A DNA stretch of 64,000 nt from Diploptera punctata. Its lineage: Eukaryota > Arthropoda > Insecta > Blattodea > Blaberidae. How positions within the stretch are numbered: position 1 is the stretch's first letter; each line of letters opens with the position of its first letter. The stretch is from the NCBI GenBank assembly GCA_030220185.1, contig JASPKZ010009743.1, positions 124,001 to 188,000 on the forward strand, read 5' to 3'. A program made the position numbers and the translations under genes. Positions 20,983-34,372 of the stretch are shown in pieces. The notes beneath the pieces are model-generated. The model ran no database searches and was not told where the DNA came from. It was given only the letters and a program-made list of their open reading frames with translations.

Positions 20983-21764
20983 ATGGACCTCAGCCAAGCT
21001 GTTTACTCACAAATCATTATTTAACTATAGTTTTTTTTAAATATTCATATATTTAATGTAAACGGAGATATTTGAAAATAAATGAGAAAGGTGGGTCGCT
21101 TCGTTTGTTTCTTTTGTTCGTCACTGCAACCAAACCATATTATTTATTGCCAAAGGATCGCAATGTTCTAAGAATGCACCCTAGTGGAGAAATTAATAAA
21201 AACATTGTAGGCATTAATTAATTTCTGATGTCCTATGATCAATGCCGTCTTTACCATAAGGGCACAAGGGGCCCGTGCCTAGGGTCCCCATCATCACGGG
21301 GACCCCGAAAGACCGATATATTCCCTTACACTACTTTTAATACACAAGTGATCTTCTTGGTGATATAATATTAAAATATATATGTAGTCAATATGCCCAT
21401 TTCACCAATTAATGTTTTAAAATGGTCAACAAGTTTCTACAGCCAAGCTGTCATTCTCAAGACCAGATATTACACTACGCTATGCTCAGGATAATAATTA
21501 ATCTCCACTCGTTCTCCTGTTTGACACAGCGCCGCATATCGACTCATTTTGGAACTCGCCTATGCCATAACTGGCCAGTTCTGTGTCTCATAGCATAAAT
21601 AGCTAAACTTCACCATCTAGCAGCCACCTACACAAACCACTTCGATTGTAAAGTCGAGCTTGCACAGTCTATAGAATGCTTATATATATATATGTTTTGT
21701 TTAATAGAAATTAATTAAAATTATATAAGTGCTGACGTGTTCATTTATGAATTATTTCACTGTG

Positions 21765-24490
<2,726 letters not shown>

Positions 24491-24691
24491 GATTAAAGCG
24501 AGAGAGGGAGAGAAAAACTAGCAGCTAATTAATAACATATGTATATTTGATTTGTGCCAATTAACCATATTAAATATAAGATCATAGCAGGAAAATGATT
24601 TTGTCATTCACTTTACTTACTTTCCAACAGGACCCCAAATTCTTGTGTGCCCAGGGGTCCCATCATGGCCTAAGACGGCCCTGCCTATGAT

Positions 24692-25071
24692 GTAAATATG
24701 TCAATAATATTTTTCTCCAACGTCATTTCCTGGAAAACAGTTCGTTTAAGAAAGTGCAAACAGTGGTTTATTTTTTATTGTGGTATAATCAATTGTTACA
24801 AATGTTTTATATTATCTCTCGCATGCGCTTTCTGTTGACATTCATGCACTATATACACAATCTGGTAGTCGTATTTCTTAGAGAGTCATTCACTGCAAAA
24901 TAATGCTATGACCTATTCAGAATGTTACAAACGAGGTGCTTTCTTTATTATGATAAACTTTAGTTGGTAAATTCTAGGCGAAACACGACTGTGATTGGTT
25001 GTAAATCAAAAATCATTGAAATGTGATTGGTCATTCACCCCCATTTGGGCATGAGTTAAATAGTCTATGTA
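24692..25071. other. Intergenic, nothing identified
   Basis: AT-rich sequence. No gene, terminal repeats or SINE boxes were recognised. Confidence 0.45.
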
Positions 25072-25185
25072 AAGTGGTCTGCTGAAGTGATGCGTAAATT
25101 GAAAATAGACCACACTTTACGAGTATATCATCCATCCGCCCACCGCGGAACCTGAAGCACGTAAAGTGCAGTGGATTGCATTAGA
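25072..25185 (+). repeat. Unclassified dispersed repeat, copy 2
   Basis: This counterpart of 3080-3225 begins AAGTGGTCTGCTGAAGTGATG and shares AAATAGACCAC and GAAGCACGTAAAG. A CTT microsatellite (25541-25563) lies further right. The stretch up to 25950 holds nothing else that I recognise. Confidence 0.5.
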
Positions 25186-25954
25186 ACACATACATCAAGT
25201 TCCTTGCTACAATGTAATGCTGATTGTTGCACTTTTTTCTTTGCACTTAAATACATAAGGTTCAATATAACATGACTTGGCAAATTCAGATAAATTAGAA
25301 ATAGAGGAAATTCAATATTATGAAATTTCATAATGAATATTAGGAAGATCAAAGATGTACTTGACGCCTTTCAGGTTCAAATAAAGTATGTTTATACAGG
25401 TACTATTAACTGATAATCCAGTAACTGTCTTCTACGAGCAGTGGTAAATACAGCTGCTTTCCTCCATGGGTGGGGATAACAAGCTTGACAGGGGGAAGCA
25501 ACGTTATGGGCTTCAAATTGTAGCATATCATCTTCTCCTCTTCTTCTTCTTCTTCTTCTTCTTGCAAGGATTAAAACTTTCTTGTTCGTTCCGGCTCTAA
25601 GTATCATAGCTGCTGTGTCCATCTCTTTCGTGAGTGTCCCCGATATATTTTTCCTCCTCTTGGTTGATAGTTCAGACTTTTCCTAGGCAATCTTCTGCAG
25701 ACATGCTAAATACCATGTAGCATATTTTATAATAAAATAAAGAAGAACAAGGATGCTAATATTTTAAAATTTCCCTTTAATCTCTCGGGATTTAATTAAA
25801 TTATGTGGCTAGTGTGCGTGAAAGTTAATGCTTATGAGATTTGAAAATGTCAGTGCCAACAAAGAAAAGCTAAAAACTGGAGGCTTATAAATGGATAAGC
25901 TCTATTGTGTAAGAAAGCTTTCCATTAGGATATAAGCATTTTTTGTTTTTTTAA

Positions 25955-27931
25955 CCCTCAACTGGTAGGGTGAAATTTCTGTTACATAACTGGTAGGGTG
26001 GGGTCATTATGACCCTGATAATATAATAAAGGAAATACATACATTTGGACTTCATTATTTGACTATATCTGACATAATATATTAACCTAATAAATTACAA
26101 CCTCTCCACACCTAATTTTAACTAAGTACATCACGTCTAAATAACAGAATTTAATTTATTTTTCTTGGAGTGCATTAAAAATATATATTTTAGACACAGA
26201 TTCTACATTCAGACATATACATTGGCTATATAATAAACAACATGTAGGAATTACACTAATATAGTAAACCAAGATCAATTACACAAGAATAACAATATTA
26301 AATCTAATTAATTTGCATCATTTAGTAACAAAACAGTAGAACAAAGAACTGGAATTTGAAACTTGGTATATCTCAATAATCACTCTAGGACTTTAAAAAA
26401 TAATTATAATAAATTATCCTATCACTCTAATCAGCGGACAGATCATAATTCCAACTGAGTAGTAAGTCTATTCATTATATACCTAAATTAACAATGCATA
26501 TCCTGCACATGGCAGTTTCATAAATATTTCACAATTTGTTCCAGGTTTCCCATTCCGACCACGAGGACAGGAAGAAAATCTTTTCATTTTTTCTGGAGTC
26601 ACGGTAGGCCCAGCTTTCTTTTCTGTTCTTGGGCCCGATATACCACCAACTTTCGCAATCATCTGCCGGGAGTTCACGAGGCAATTCCTTGATGCTACTT
26701 CCGCGAACAAGTTCAGGATGCACAAGTGATTTTCCGAGAGCAATAATGAACTAACGCCTGGTAATGGATTTTGCCTCTTTTCTGCTTGTCATAAGTATAT
26801 CATTTACTGTAGCGATGTCCATTATGGCAAAAAATATCACCATTGGCCATCGTCTCGTCCTTCGAGCAGTAGAATAGATTAAAACTTTCTGATCCAAGGA
26901 ATCAACTCTACCTTTGGTCATGTTATGGAATTGTATTATTTCCGGCTTTTGTGTATCGCTATCGATACATTTGGTGTGATGTGTAGTGGAATTCAGATAT
27001 GACAACTTTGTTATTTTTTGGAACGAACAGATGAACCTACAGTTCTCTTCTTCTGTGGAAGAAATTCTGGAGGAATTTATCTCTTATTTTTCCTAACCGT
27101 TCCCACATAGGTCAATCCTCTATTCTTCAGTTCATCAGCCACTTCTATGGACACAAACCAACTGTCCCCCGTAATGTTTCTACCTCTTTTCCGAGGTTGG
27201 AATAATTGCTTCTTTCCCTCTCTATTTCATCATTTGTGTGTCTTACAATAATATCTAGAATGTCATCTGTAAGAAGAAAACTCCAAGAAAGGTCTGATTC
27301 TAAAGTGGGGAATTCCTTAGCATCTCCGCGAATTCAAGGAAGATATGTAATGATATTGGGTTGAGCGGTGTGTCCTCGTAAAACGGGATCATGACTCCAC
27401 TTGTATTTATCTTTACCATACATGAAAGCTGTATCATCAACATCAAGATTACCATCTACATCATGGTCATCAGAATTGCCACTTTGTTCACTATCAGTGT
27501 CGTGTTCACTCTCAATAACAACATTTTCATCAAGTTCATTTTCATATTCATCATCTGATTCATTCAAACTTTGAGTTAACTCTTCACTAGTTAGGTTTTT
27601 ATACACCATTCACTATAAAAAATAAATTCAGAAATGAATACAAGTGTACCCTGAAATAATAATGAAAAAATTGTTCTTCTGCTAAATGAAAAAATACTAA
27701 CGTTTAAGGTAGGCTGGGATCAACGTGACCGGAAAAGCGCAAGACGTTAAACAAATTGAAATAACACAAAAATGCAAAAAACACAAGGAAACTTCCACTT
27801 CGTCCAAGGTTCGAGAACAGACTGAGGATAGAGTACACAGAGTTTCAGGTAGAAAATGTTTTAGTTATATGAGAATGAGCGTTTCCAAATACTGGCCTGG
27901 GTCATTCTGACCCCACCCTACCAGTTGAGGG
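25955..27931 (-). mobile_element. piggyBac element flanked by TTAA, internally deleted
   Basis: TTAA at 25951-25954 and 27932-27935 brackets inverted ends CCCTCAACTGGTAGGGTG (left) and CACCCTACCAGTTGAGGG (right), the standard piggyBac arrangement. The right end continues directly into GGGTCAGAATGACCC (read inwards). The left end has an extra 28-base copy of the AACTGGTAGGGTG motif before its GGGGTCATTATGACCC. The transposase lies on the minus strand and lacks most of its catalytic part. Total length is 1977 bp, shorter than autonomous members of the family. Confidence 0.9.
26483..27609 (-). pseudogene. piggyBac transposase relic
   Basis: The minus-strand pieces run as follows. The acidic N-terminus (27609-27334) has SEELTQSLNESDDEYENE and a long Asp/Glu-rich stretch. 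Then comes DDILDIIVRHTNDEIE (near 27240), immediately joined to KRGRNITGDSWFVSIEVADE (near 27190) and GLTYVGTVRK. Next is the segment with QFHNMTKGRVDSLDQKV and TARRTRRWPMVIFFAIMDIA (27005-26751). Last is a remnant of the Cys-rich C-terminus (26743-26483). The HTN-to-GRN junction removes the first part of the catalytic core, so at least the first catalytic Asp region is gone. Frameshifts separate the pieces. Confidence 0.85.
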
Positions 27932-27935
27932 TTAA

Positions 27936-28965
27936 AGATATGTGACAAATAGGGTTTAAGCCTTGGTTTTTAAGGAAATGGGAATATTGTTTCATACTTA
28001 CATAAAACTCATTTGTTTGGTAGCATTACTCCTCTCTTCCAAATAAAGGATATGTTCACTAATGCGCTCTTTACATAGTTTCAGAAAGTTTACTCCGACT
28101 GATCTCAAAATAATTCTATTGCGAACCCACGTGATACCGCATTTTGTTTATTGTGACATCTTATTGACAGACATTAACGATGGACTTAGCACATACATTA
28201 CTATGTATTCATAACATGTGTGTCAGATATATTATCAATAATTATATATTCAAAATGTTTAAAAATTTAAAAAATATAAATATATATATATATATATATA
28301 TATGAACAATTTAAATATCCACTTTCCACTTATTCTTTTAAAGGCAATATTGCTATTAACAACTGCCTTACAAAATCCTACTGCAATTCATTAAAATTTC
28401 TAGCAATAAAGAAATTTGAAGGTGTTTTTTTTCTCAAAACATTATAAACTGGAATTTATCAGGTTTCAGGTTAAGTTTATGATTACACATTAATTAATTC
28501 TGGATATTTGAAAGTTTCTCTGACTGGAGTTATAAAATCAAAAAGTAAAGATGGTGCATATTATCAATTTTCGAGAGAAAACAAGTCATTCTAAGTTGAG
28601 CTCTAGTTTTATTCTTCCGAGACTGGATACTATGTACCCAGTGGGATCGATTGATCTTTCAGGACTTAAAAATCCTAAATATGAGTATTTTTTAGAAAAC
28701 ATCCAAAGTTGTGCCATATATTTAGGAACATTAATGAAGTTAATTAAAAAAGTTTCATTTATGAATATTCTATTTTTAAGGGAACATACACATTCGAAAG
28801 TTTTATAATTGCTATGATTGTCTTCTCTGTTTGCTTTTCAAGCAAATTATTTATTGCAAAATTAGTGACTAGGTGGTCAAATTAGATACAGATAGGAAGA
28901 AATAAGTTATGAACGTCATATTAGGCCTTCGTAGCTAAATGTCGAAATTTAACTATGACATCGAA
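27936..28965. other. Intergenic, nothing identified
   Basis: AT-rich, with a (TA)n tract near 28279-28303. An 85-codon open stretch at 28551-28808 shows no recognisable motif and is most likely chance. Confidence 0.45.
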
Positions 28966-28969
28966 ATAA

Positions 28970-30655
28970 AGTAGTAGTAGTAGGACTTTATTATACAAAA
29001 AGTAAGATATTTACAATATTATTTACAAATATGGGTCGCACGGGCAGCAAGCCGTACGTGCTGTTGACAGTCCGTTACAATAAAGTGATAATTGGTACTA
29101 GTGTAAAGAAAAATAAACAACAAAAAAGCAATAACATTACAATTACATAAAGAAAACACAATAATAATATTACAATTAAATAATAACACAATAGCATTAT
29201 ACACTAAAAAACATTAATATTACAATTACATACAGAAAACACATAATATTACAATTAAATAATAACACAATAGCATTATACACTAATTAATTTATATATA
29301 ATTGTTAATAATTAATGGTATTGCATTTTGATAACATATATTTATTCATGAATGAGTGTTGTCCTTATTTTCCGCGTTTTGTCCAGAAATTTACCGAGGT
29401 TTATCCAATTTTCTGGATTTACCAATAACTCGTAGCATGCCAATCTTTTTCCGATTTGAATTTAGAAATCTTTCCGGTAATAACTGACGTCTCCAATATT
29501 CTAAATCATTATATTTTCCTAATATATGTATCTCATTTTCACAGTTCCCGCACATTGGACATATTCGCATATCGTGATCGTCGCTAATTTTTAGAAATTT
29601 CCATGCTCCTAGCCTAAACCAAGCAAGCCCTGATCTCTCCTTAAATCCTAGGTTGAGTATATACGATTATTTTCCCCAGACGTGTTTTAGGTCTCTTTGT
29701 AAACACAGTGAGCGTTTTCCTGTACATTCGGCGAAAGTATCTTGTTGGTTTATATCTAAGTACCTCCTCCTTATTTTTCTCCACGCGTCCTTGCGATTTT
29801 CAGTCCCTTTTTCCCATATCCAGCCCATCCCAATCTTTTGGAGTTCTCTCCTAACCTCGTCTGCCCAAAATTTAACATCTATGTTTTTAATTTGGTGGTC
29901 GTAACAAATTACTCTAAGCATTGTTTGTTCACCTTGGATTACTCACAACTAGTATTTGAGTACACGAATTTTACAGTTTATGTCGTCCTGGAATGACCCG
30001 AATTCATATAAAATTCCACAGTTAGAAACGGCCTTACTAAGTCCTGTAATATATTTTAGAAAATGCGTATATACCTTATTTAGTACTTCCCTTCTTTGGA
30101 AACCCCAAATCTCACTACCATAGTGCATTACTGGCCTGACCATCGCTCCATACATTTTTTCTAATGTGCTGATTGGAATATCAGGCACTCGGCCCAGAAT
30201 ACCGAGTGAACTGTTAAGTTGTCCCCTCCCTTTAAATAATGCTATATCAATATGTTTTTTTCCACTTCCCGTTCATTTTCAACGTCGTACCAAGATATTC
30301 AAAATGTTTCACGTTTTGACGTACTTGATCTCTCTATTTCCATTCCTCTGCTCTACCATAAACCGTCCCATTTTTAAAGGTCATTGTTTTTGTCTTACTA
30401 ACATTTAGAGTCAATCCCCAATTCCTACAGTATATTTCCAGTAGGTCAAGGCCTCTTTGCAATCCCTTGATTGTCTTGGAACAGATAATTAAATCATCTG
30501 CATACAACAGGACTGGGACTTTAACATTTCTTATCTCCGGAGCCTCAATTTCTCCTTCTAGCATTACGTCTACAATATCATCAACGAATAGATTAAATAG
30601 CATTGGTGATAAAATGCAACCTTGTCTCACTCCCGATTGGCTTCACTGCTCTCTG
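28970..30655 (-). pseudogene. LINE (family D), RT end to 3' tail
   Basis: The minus-strand frames are as follows. 30630-30334 has MRQGCILSPMLFNLFVDDIV, catalytic LLYADDLIICSKT and WGLTLNVSKTKTM. 30188-29949 has MYGAMVRPVMHYGSEIWGFQ. 29921-29667 has DVKFWADEVRREL and WRKIRRRYLDINQQD. Further on is a Cys-rich end CPMCGNCENEIH near 29540. The 3' UTR (29340-28970) contains an approximately 80-bp tandem duplication (29131-29285) and ends in a CTACTACTACTAC tract. It is 5'-truncated just before the RT motif (near 30650). The layout suggests a CR1/L2- or I-related clade, but I cannot fix which. Confidence 0.8.
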
Positions 30656-30814
30656 TAATGTGCCATTGGTCTACTTTTATACAGAAATAAAGTAGCATCA
30701 CTGCTATAGAGTAAAAAATCTCTTTAATTTAGTCACCAGTGGGCAGTGAGACTGAGTTCTCGCTACTGCTCATGATAGAGAATATATATAAAGGAAAAAT
30801 AAATGTTTGTGCTA

Positions 30815-30940
30815 AGATGCTGGATAGCGTAACTGGTAGAGCACTAACGTATCAAATTAGAGGTCCTGGGTACAAATCCCGGTTCAGATGTTTATTTTTC
30901 TTGTTATGGAATTTTATATATATATATATATATATAACAG
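30815..30940 (+). repeat. tRNA-derived SINE with clear box A and box B, (TA)n tail
   Basis: GCTGGATAGCGTAACTGGTA and GAGCACTAACG form a tRNA D-arm-like head. GGTCCTGGGTACAAATCCC with GGTTCAG forms the T-arm-like part, followed by the shared TTTATTTTTCTTGTTAT body and a TATATA tail at 30915-30937. It is the best preserved member of the family seen at 2660, 5170, 6415 and in the palindrome at 19347. Confidence 0.75.
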
Positions 30941-31340
30941 AGCAGTTACGTCATGATTTGATCGCAATTAAAACAAACGTTTCCATAGTTCCAAAAATAA
31001 TCACTGCTTTGGAATCTGCAACAGTTGACATCCACAAGCTCTTACACTTGTTGACGAGTTGTCCATACACATAGCACAATCTACCGATGCAGCTGTGGTA
31101 GCAGTTAGATAGTATGCTTGCGAAAAATCCAGGTTATTCTGTCATGTATATTGTAAAATCCATATTGGCAGGCGATGAACAGAATACCATGCTCAATTTG
31201 GACACTAGGGACGCTAAAAGTTTTCAATTTGCCCCCACCACCTCTTGTGACGTGGAGAGGACATTTTCTGAATATAAATCGTGTATATCACCAACTCACA
31301 GAAGTTTTGATTTCGAGACGCTGCATATGTACGTACGTAG

Positions 31341-31348
<8 letters not shown>
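30941..31348 (+). pseudogene. hAT-type transposase C-terminal remnant
   Basis: Frames with LRHDLIAIKTNVSIVPKIIT and LESATVDIHKLL (near 30960) are followed, after a break, by NPGYSVMYIVKSILAG and FAPTTSCDVERTFSEYKSCI, then FETLHMYVRS. The TSCDVERTFSxYK motif is the dimerisation region of a hAT-related family common in arthropods (from memory). It is unrelated in detail to the 21240 hAT and is cut off by the trinucleotide tract at 31346. Confidence 0.65.
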
Positions 31349-31373
<25 letters not shown>

Positions 31374-31445
31374 GCTTTATTTTACCTGGCAGAGTTAAGG
31401 CCTTAAGGCCTTGTCTACCACTCAACCAGGTGGTCATACACTGAA
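31346..31445 (-). repeat. LINE 3' end with (TTA)n tail
   Basis: On the minus strand, GACAAGGCCTTAAGGCC and AACTCTGCCAGGTAAAATAAA run into a (TTA)n tail (31346-31373). A similar GGCCACATGGCCTTAACTCC element with an AATAAA-rich tail is on the plus strand at 53510-53583. Confidence 0.65.
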
Positions 31446-31522
31446 ACAGATACATGTATGTCTTACATGTCTACTACTTGTATGTAACTATAATAAATAA
31501 CTATGGACAATCAACTAATTTG

Positions 31523-32405
31523 TTTATGTTATGTTATGTTATCTTATGTTATGTTATGTCATGTCATGTCATGTCATGTCACGTTACGTTACGTTACGTT
31601 ACGTTATGTTATGTTATGTCATGTCATGTCATTTATGTCATGTCATGTCATGTCATGTCATCTTATATTATATTATATTATATATTATATTATATTATAT
31701 TATATTATATTATATTATATTATATTATATTATATTATATTATATTATATTATATTATATTATATTATATTATATTATATTATATTATATTATATTATAT
31801 TATATTATATTATATTATATTATATTATATTATATTATATTATATTATATTATATTATATTATATTATATTGTATTATTATTGTATTGTATTGTATTGTA
31901 TTGTATTGTATTGTATTGTATTGTATTGTATTGTATTGTATTGTATTGTATTGTATTGTATTGTATTGTATTGTATTGTATTGTATCGTATCGTATCGTA
32001 TCGTATCGTATCGCATCGCATCGCATCGCATCGCATCGCATCGCATCGCATCGCATCGCATCGCATCGCATCGCATCGCATCGCATCGCATCGCATCGCA
32101 TCGCATCGCATCGCATCGCATCGCATTATATTATATTATATTATATGATATATTATATTATATTATATTTATATATAATTATATATTATATTATATATTA
32201 TATTATATTATATATATATATAATATTATATTATATTATATTAATATTATATTATATTATATTATATTATATTATATTATATTATATTATATTATATTAT
32301 ATTATATTATATTATATTATATTATATTATATTATATTATATTATATTATATTTATATTATATTATATTATATTAAATTATATATTATATTATATTAGTA
32401 TATTA
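31523..32405. repeat. Pentanucleotide array in homogeneous blocks (about 880 bp)
   Basis: Period 5 is kept throughout while the unit changes in blocks. TTATG and TCATG with a short TTACG block occupy 31523-31662. TTATA runs to about 31870, TTGTA to about 31985, TCGTA to about 32010, and TCGCA from 32011 to 32125. TTATA then resumes with some phase slips to about 32400. Adjacent units differ by one base each. Because the period is 5, all three plus frames stay open for hundreds of codons; these are not genes. Confidence 0.95.
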
Positions 32406-32863
32406 CAAGTTAGTTTGAATGTTAAAACCACACGTCAATCATGAAAATGTGACTCCTATTTTGCCCGGTTTACAATTACGTCTCTGTACGTTCAGTTTCA
32501 CTGTATACGTATGTACTTGTAAACACGGGTTTGTTGTTCTGTCTTCACTCACCTTCCCACACAGTGTACGGTTCCTGTGCGCGCATCCTGATTCTACCTG
32601 GTAGGAAACAGCCAGCTCTACTTATTAGCATACTGTGTCAGGAACGTGCACCCCCATTGATGAGTAACTTAGTACAGATCCTAAATAATGGGCTGTCTTG
32701 AAGCCCGAGGGAGTGAATGGCGTGAGTGAACATAGGCATTTTTCAGTCAGCATAGCTTTCATCACTGAAGTCACATTATGGATGTGCCCCAAACACCATC
32801 TAAAGTTGAAACGTGACGGTAACTTTGCAACAACACTATCCTTATAGGGAGATTATGTGCCCG
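32406..32863. other. Intergenic, nothing identified
   Basis: This stretch is of more balanced composition than its neighbours and shows no coding pattern or repeat ends that I recognise. Confidence 0.4.
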
Positions 32864-33655
32864 CGATAACTAACTCAAACTCGGGCAGACATAACATCTC
32901 CAACATACCTATCCTCACCTAAAGTTTACCAATCATCTCGTGTACAATCTACTTTCCTCATGGTTGATGTCATTATCCCACCTCATTCTTAGTCTACCAA
33001 CTGGATGTTTTCTCACTGGATTTCTTACAAGAAGCTTCCATACCCATCAGGCATTCCCCATTCGTGCCACAAGTCCTACTATCGCTGTCTTTGAGACTTA
33101 ACTGTTCTTTTAATAGCTGGTTTCCAAAAAAGTAATGTAGCTCACTGTTATATAGTCTTTTCCATTTAATAGCTGGCTTCCAAAAAAGTAATGTAGCTCA
33201 CTGTTAGCCTATATAGTCTTTTCCATTCGCCTGACCGTTCATCTTCGTTTGGTCCAAACATTTTCCTCAAACCTTTATTCTCAAATACTCGTAATCTTTT
33301 TTTCTCCTTTAAAGTAAAAATCCATATTTCACATCGATATAACTGGGAGAATAACAGTTTTATGTATTTTCATTTTCATTGTTTTTAGAGAAGTTGGCAC
33401 GACAAGAATTCCTGTAATGTATAATACCATTCATTTACAGAATTGAGCCTATGTTTAATTTATTTGTGCTTCTGATTCACATTTGTATTTATTGTTCCTA
33501 GGTATTTGAATTCAGCCACTTCTTGACAATTCCCTCATTTCTCTAACTCTCCATTTACATCATATAATGTATTTCTATGTGTGAACATATGTTTAGTTTT
33601 ATTTATGTTTACTTCCAGCCCAAAATTCTTAGTGTTACTGAATAGAATCGAAACT
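32864..33655 (-). pseudogene. Decayed RTE copy, RT thumb to tail
   Basis: On the minus strand the sequence follows the RTE from the KNFGLEVNINKTK region through TKHMFTHRN, EVAEFKYLGT and GPNEDERSGEW to the tail CGAGTTTGAGTTAGTTATC (GTTA type). It carries many stops. A stretch of about 55 bases (AATAGCTGGTTTCCAAAAAA) is tandemly duplicated at about 33113-33225. Confidence 0.75.
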
Positions 33656-33756
33656 TATAATATCTCTATTTGTTATTAATACTGTCTAAAAGTAAATTAC
33701 CTTCAATCAAAGCAATAAATACAGATTATATTCATTACATAACATCAATCCGCTGT

Positions 33757-33875
33757 CTTAACAGCTGTTGCCGTCTTCCGAAAACCAAACGCCATTTTTC
33801 TTTCTCCATCAATTGGTTCGTTTTCCATCCTCGAGTATTCATAGCTGCTTGCACTCGCTCCATCCAATTAATGTC
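33757..33875 (-). pseudogene. Family A LINE, extreme 3' fragment
   Basis: GCTGTTGCCGTCTTCCGAAA through ATTCATAGCTGCTTGCAC parallels 15035-15145, the C-terminal end of the LINE at 15000-16640. Only the last roughly 120 bases remain. Confidence 0.65.
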
Positions 33876-33944
33876 TTATATAGTTTTTTTTTGCGTACCT
33901 GTGATTTGAGATAGTCTGCATAATGCTTTGTTTTATTATGTAGG

Positions 33945-34275
33945 TGATTTGTTTGAAACTTACGTAATTTAGCCCAGTCAAGTTAGCTCAAAAAATATGG
34001 GTAGGCTTACAAAAATTCGCATAGAGCTGAAAATTGGTACGAATGTTGGGAACACCATTATAAATGATATGTGAAAAGTCACCATCGATTCCACATCTGT
34101 AAAAAAATATTCAAGGTCAAAGTTCGCGATTATGGGTTTCTTGCATTTTTCAGCCAAACGGTAAGTTTTATCATAGAATAGGCCAGACAAAAGTTGTAGA
34201 CCATGCAACTGCCTACAAAAATGGTTCTTATACTTTTTTCATAAGAATCACCAATCTTGAGATATCACCATTTGA
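33945..34275 (-). repeat. Unknown repeat, left inverted copy
   Basis: This sequence is the reverse complement, with about 15-20% visible differences, of 39640-39965. Shared landmarks are GCTGAAAATTGGTACGAATG, GATTCCACATCTG, CAGCCAAACG and CTTTTTTCATAAGAATCACC. The two copies face each other across 5.4 kb. Confidence 0.75.
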
Positions 34276-34372
34276 AACACTGAAAACAATAATATGCACG
34301 CTTTTCAACCGCAAGTTAACCTCCAATACATCATGGGATATTTAATATAATAAAAATATTGGTTGAATAACT

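Noticed and set aside
28551..28808. 85-codon plus-strand open frame
   Set aside because: No recognisable motif, no promoter or splice evidence, and AT-rich composition consistent with chance.
30838..30905. A functional tRNA gene
   Set aside because: Boxes A and B are present but the acceptor arms do not pair, the anticodon region is unclear, and the sequence continues into a SINE body shared with other sites.
31454..32444. Very long overlapping open frames (over 300 codons) on both strands
   Set aside because: They are translations of a pentanucleotide array. Period 5 keeps all frames equivalent, and the peptides are repetitive Ile/Leu/Tyr or Cys/Asp/Ala/Met/Arg strings.
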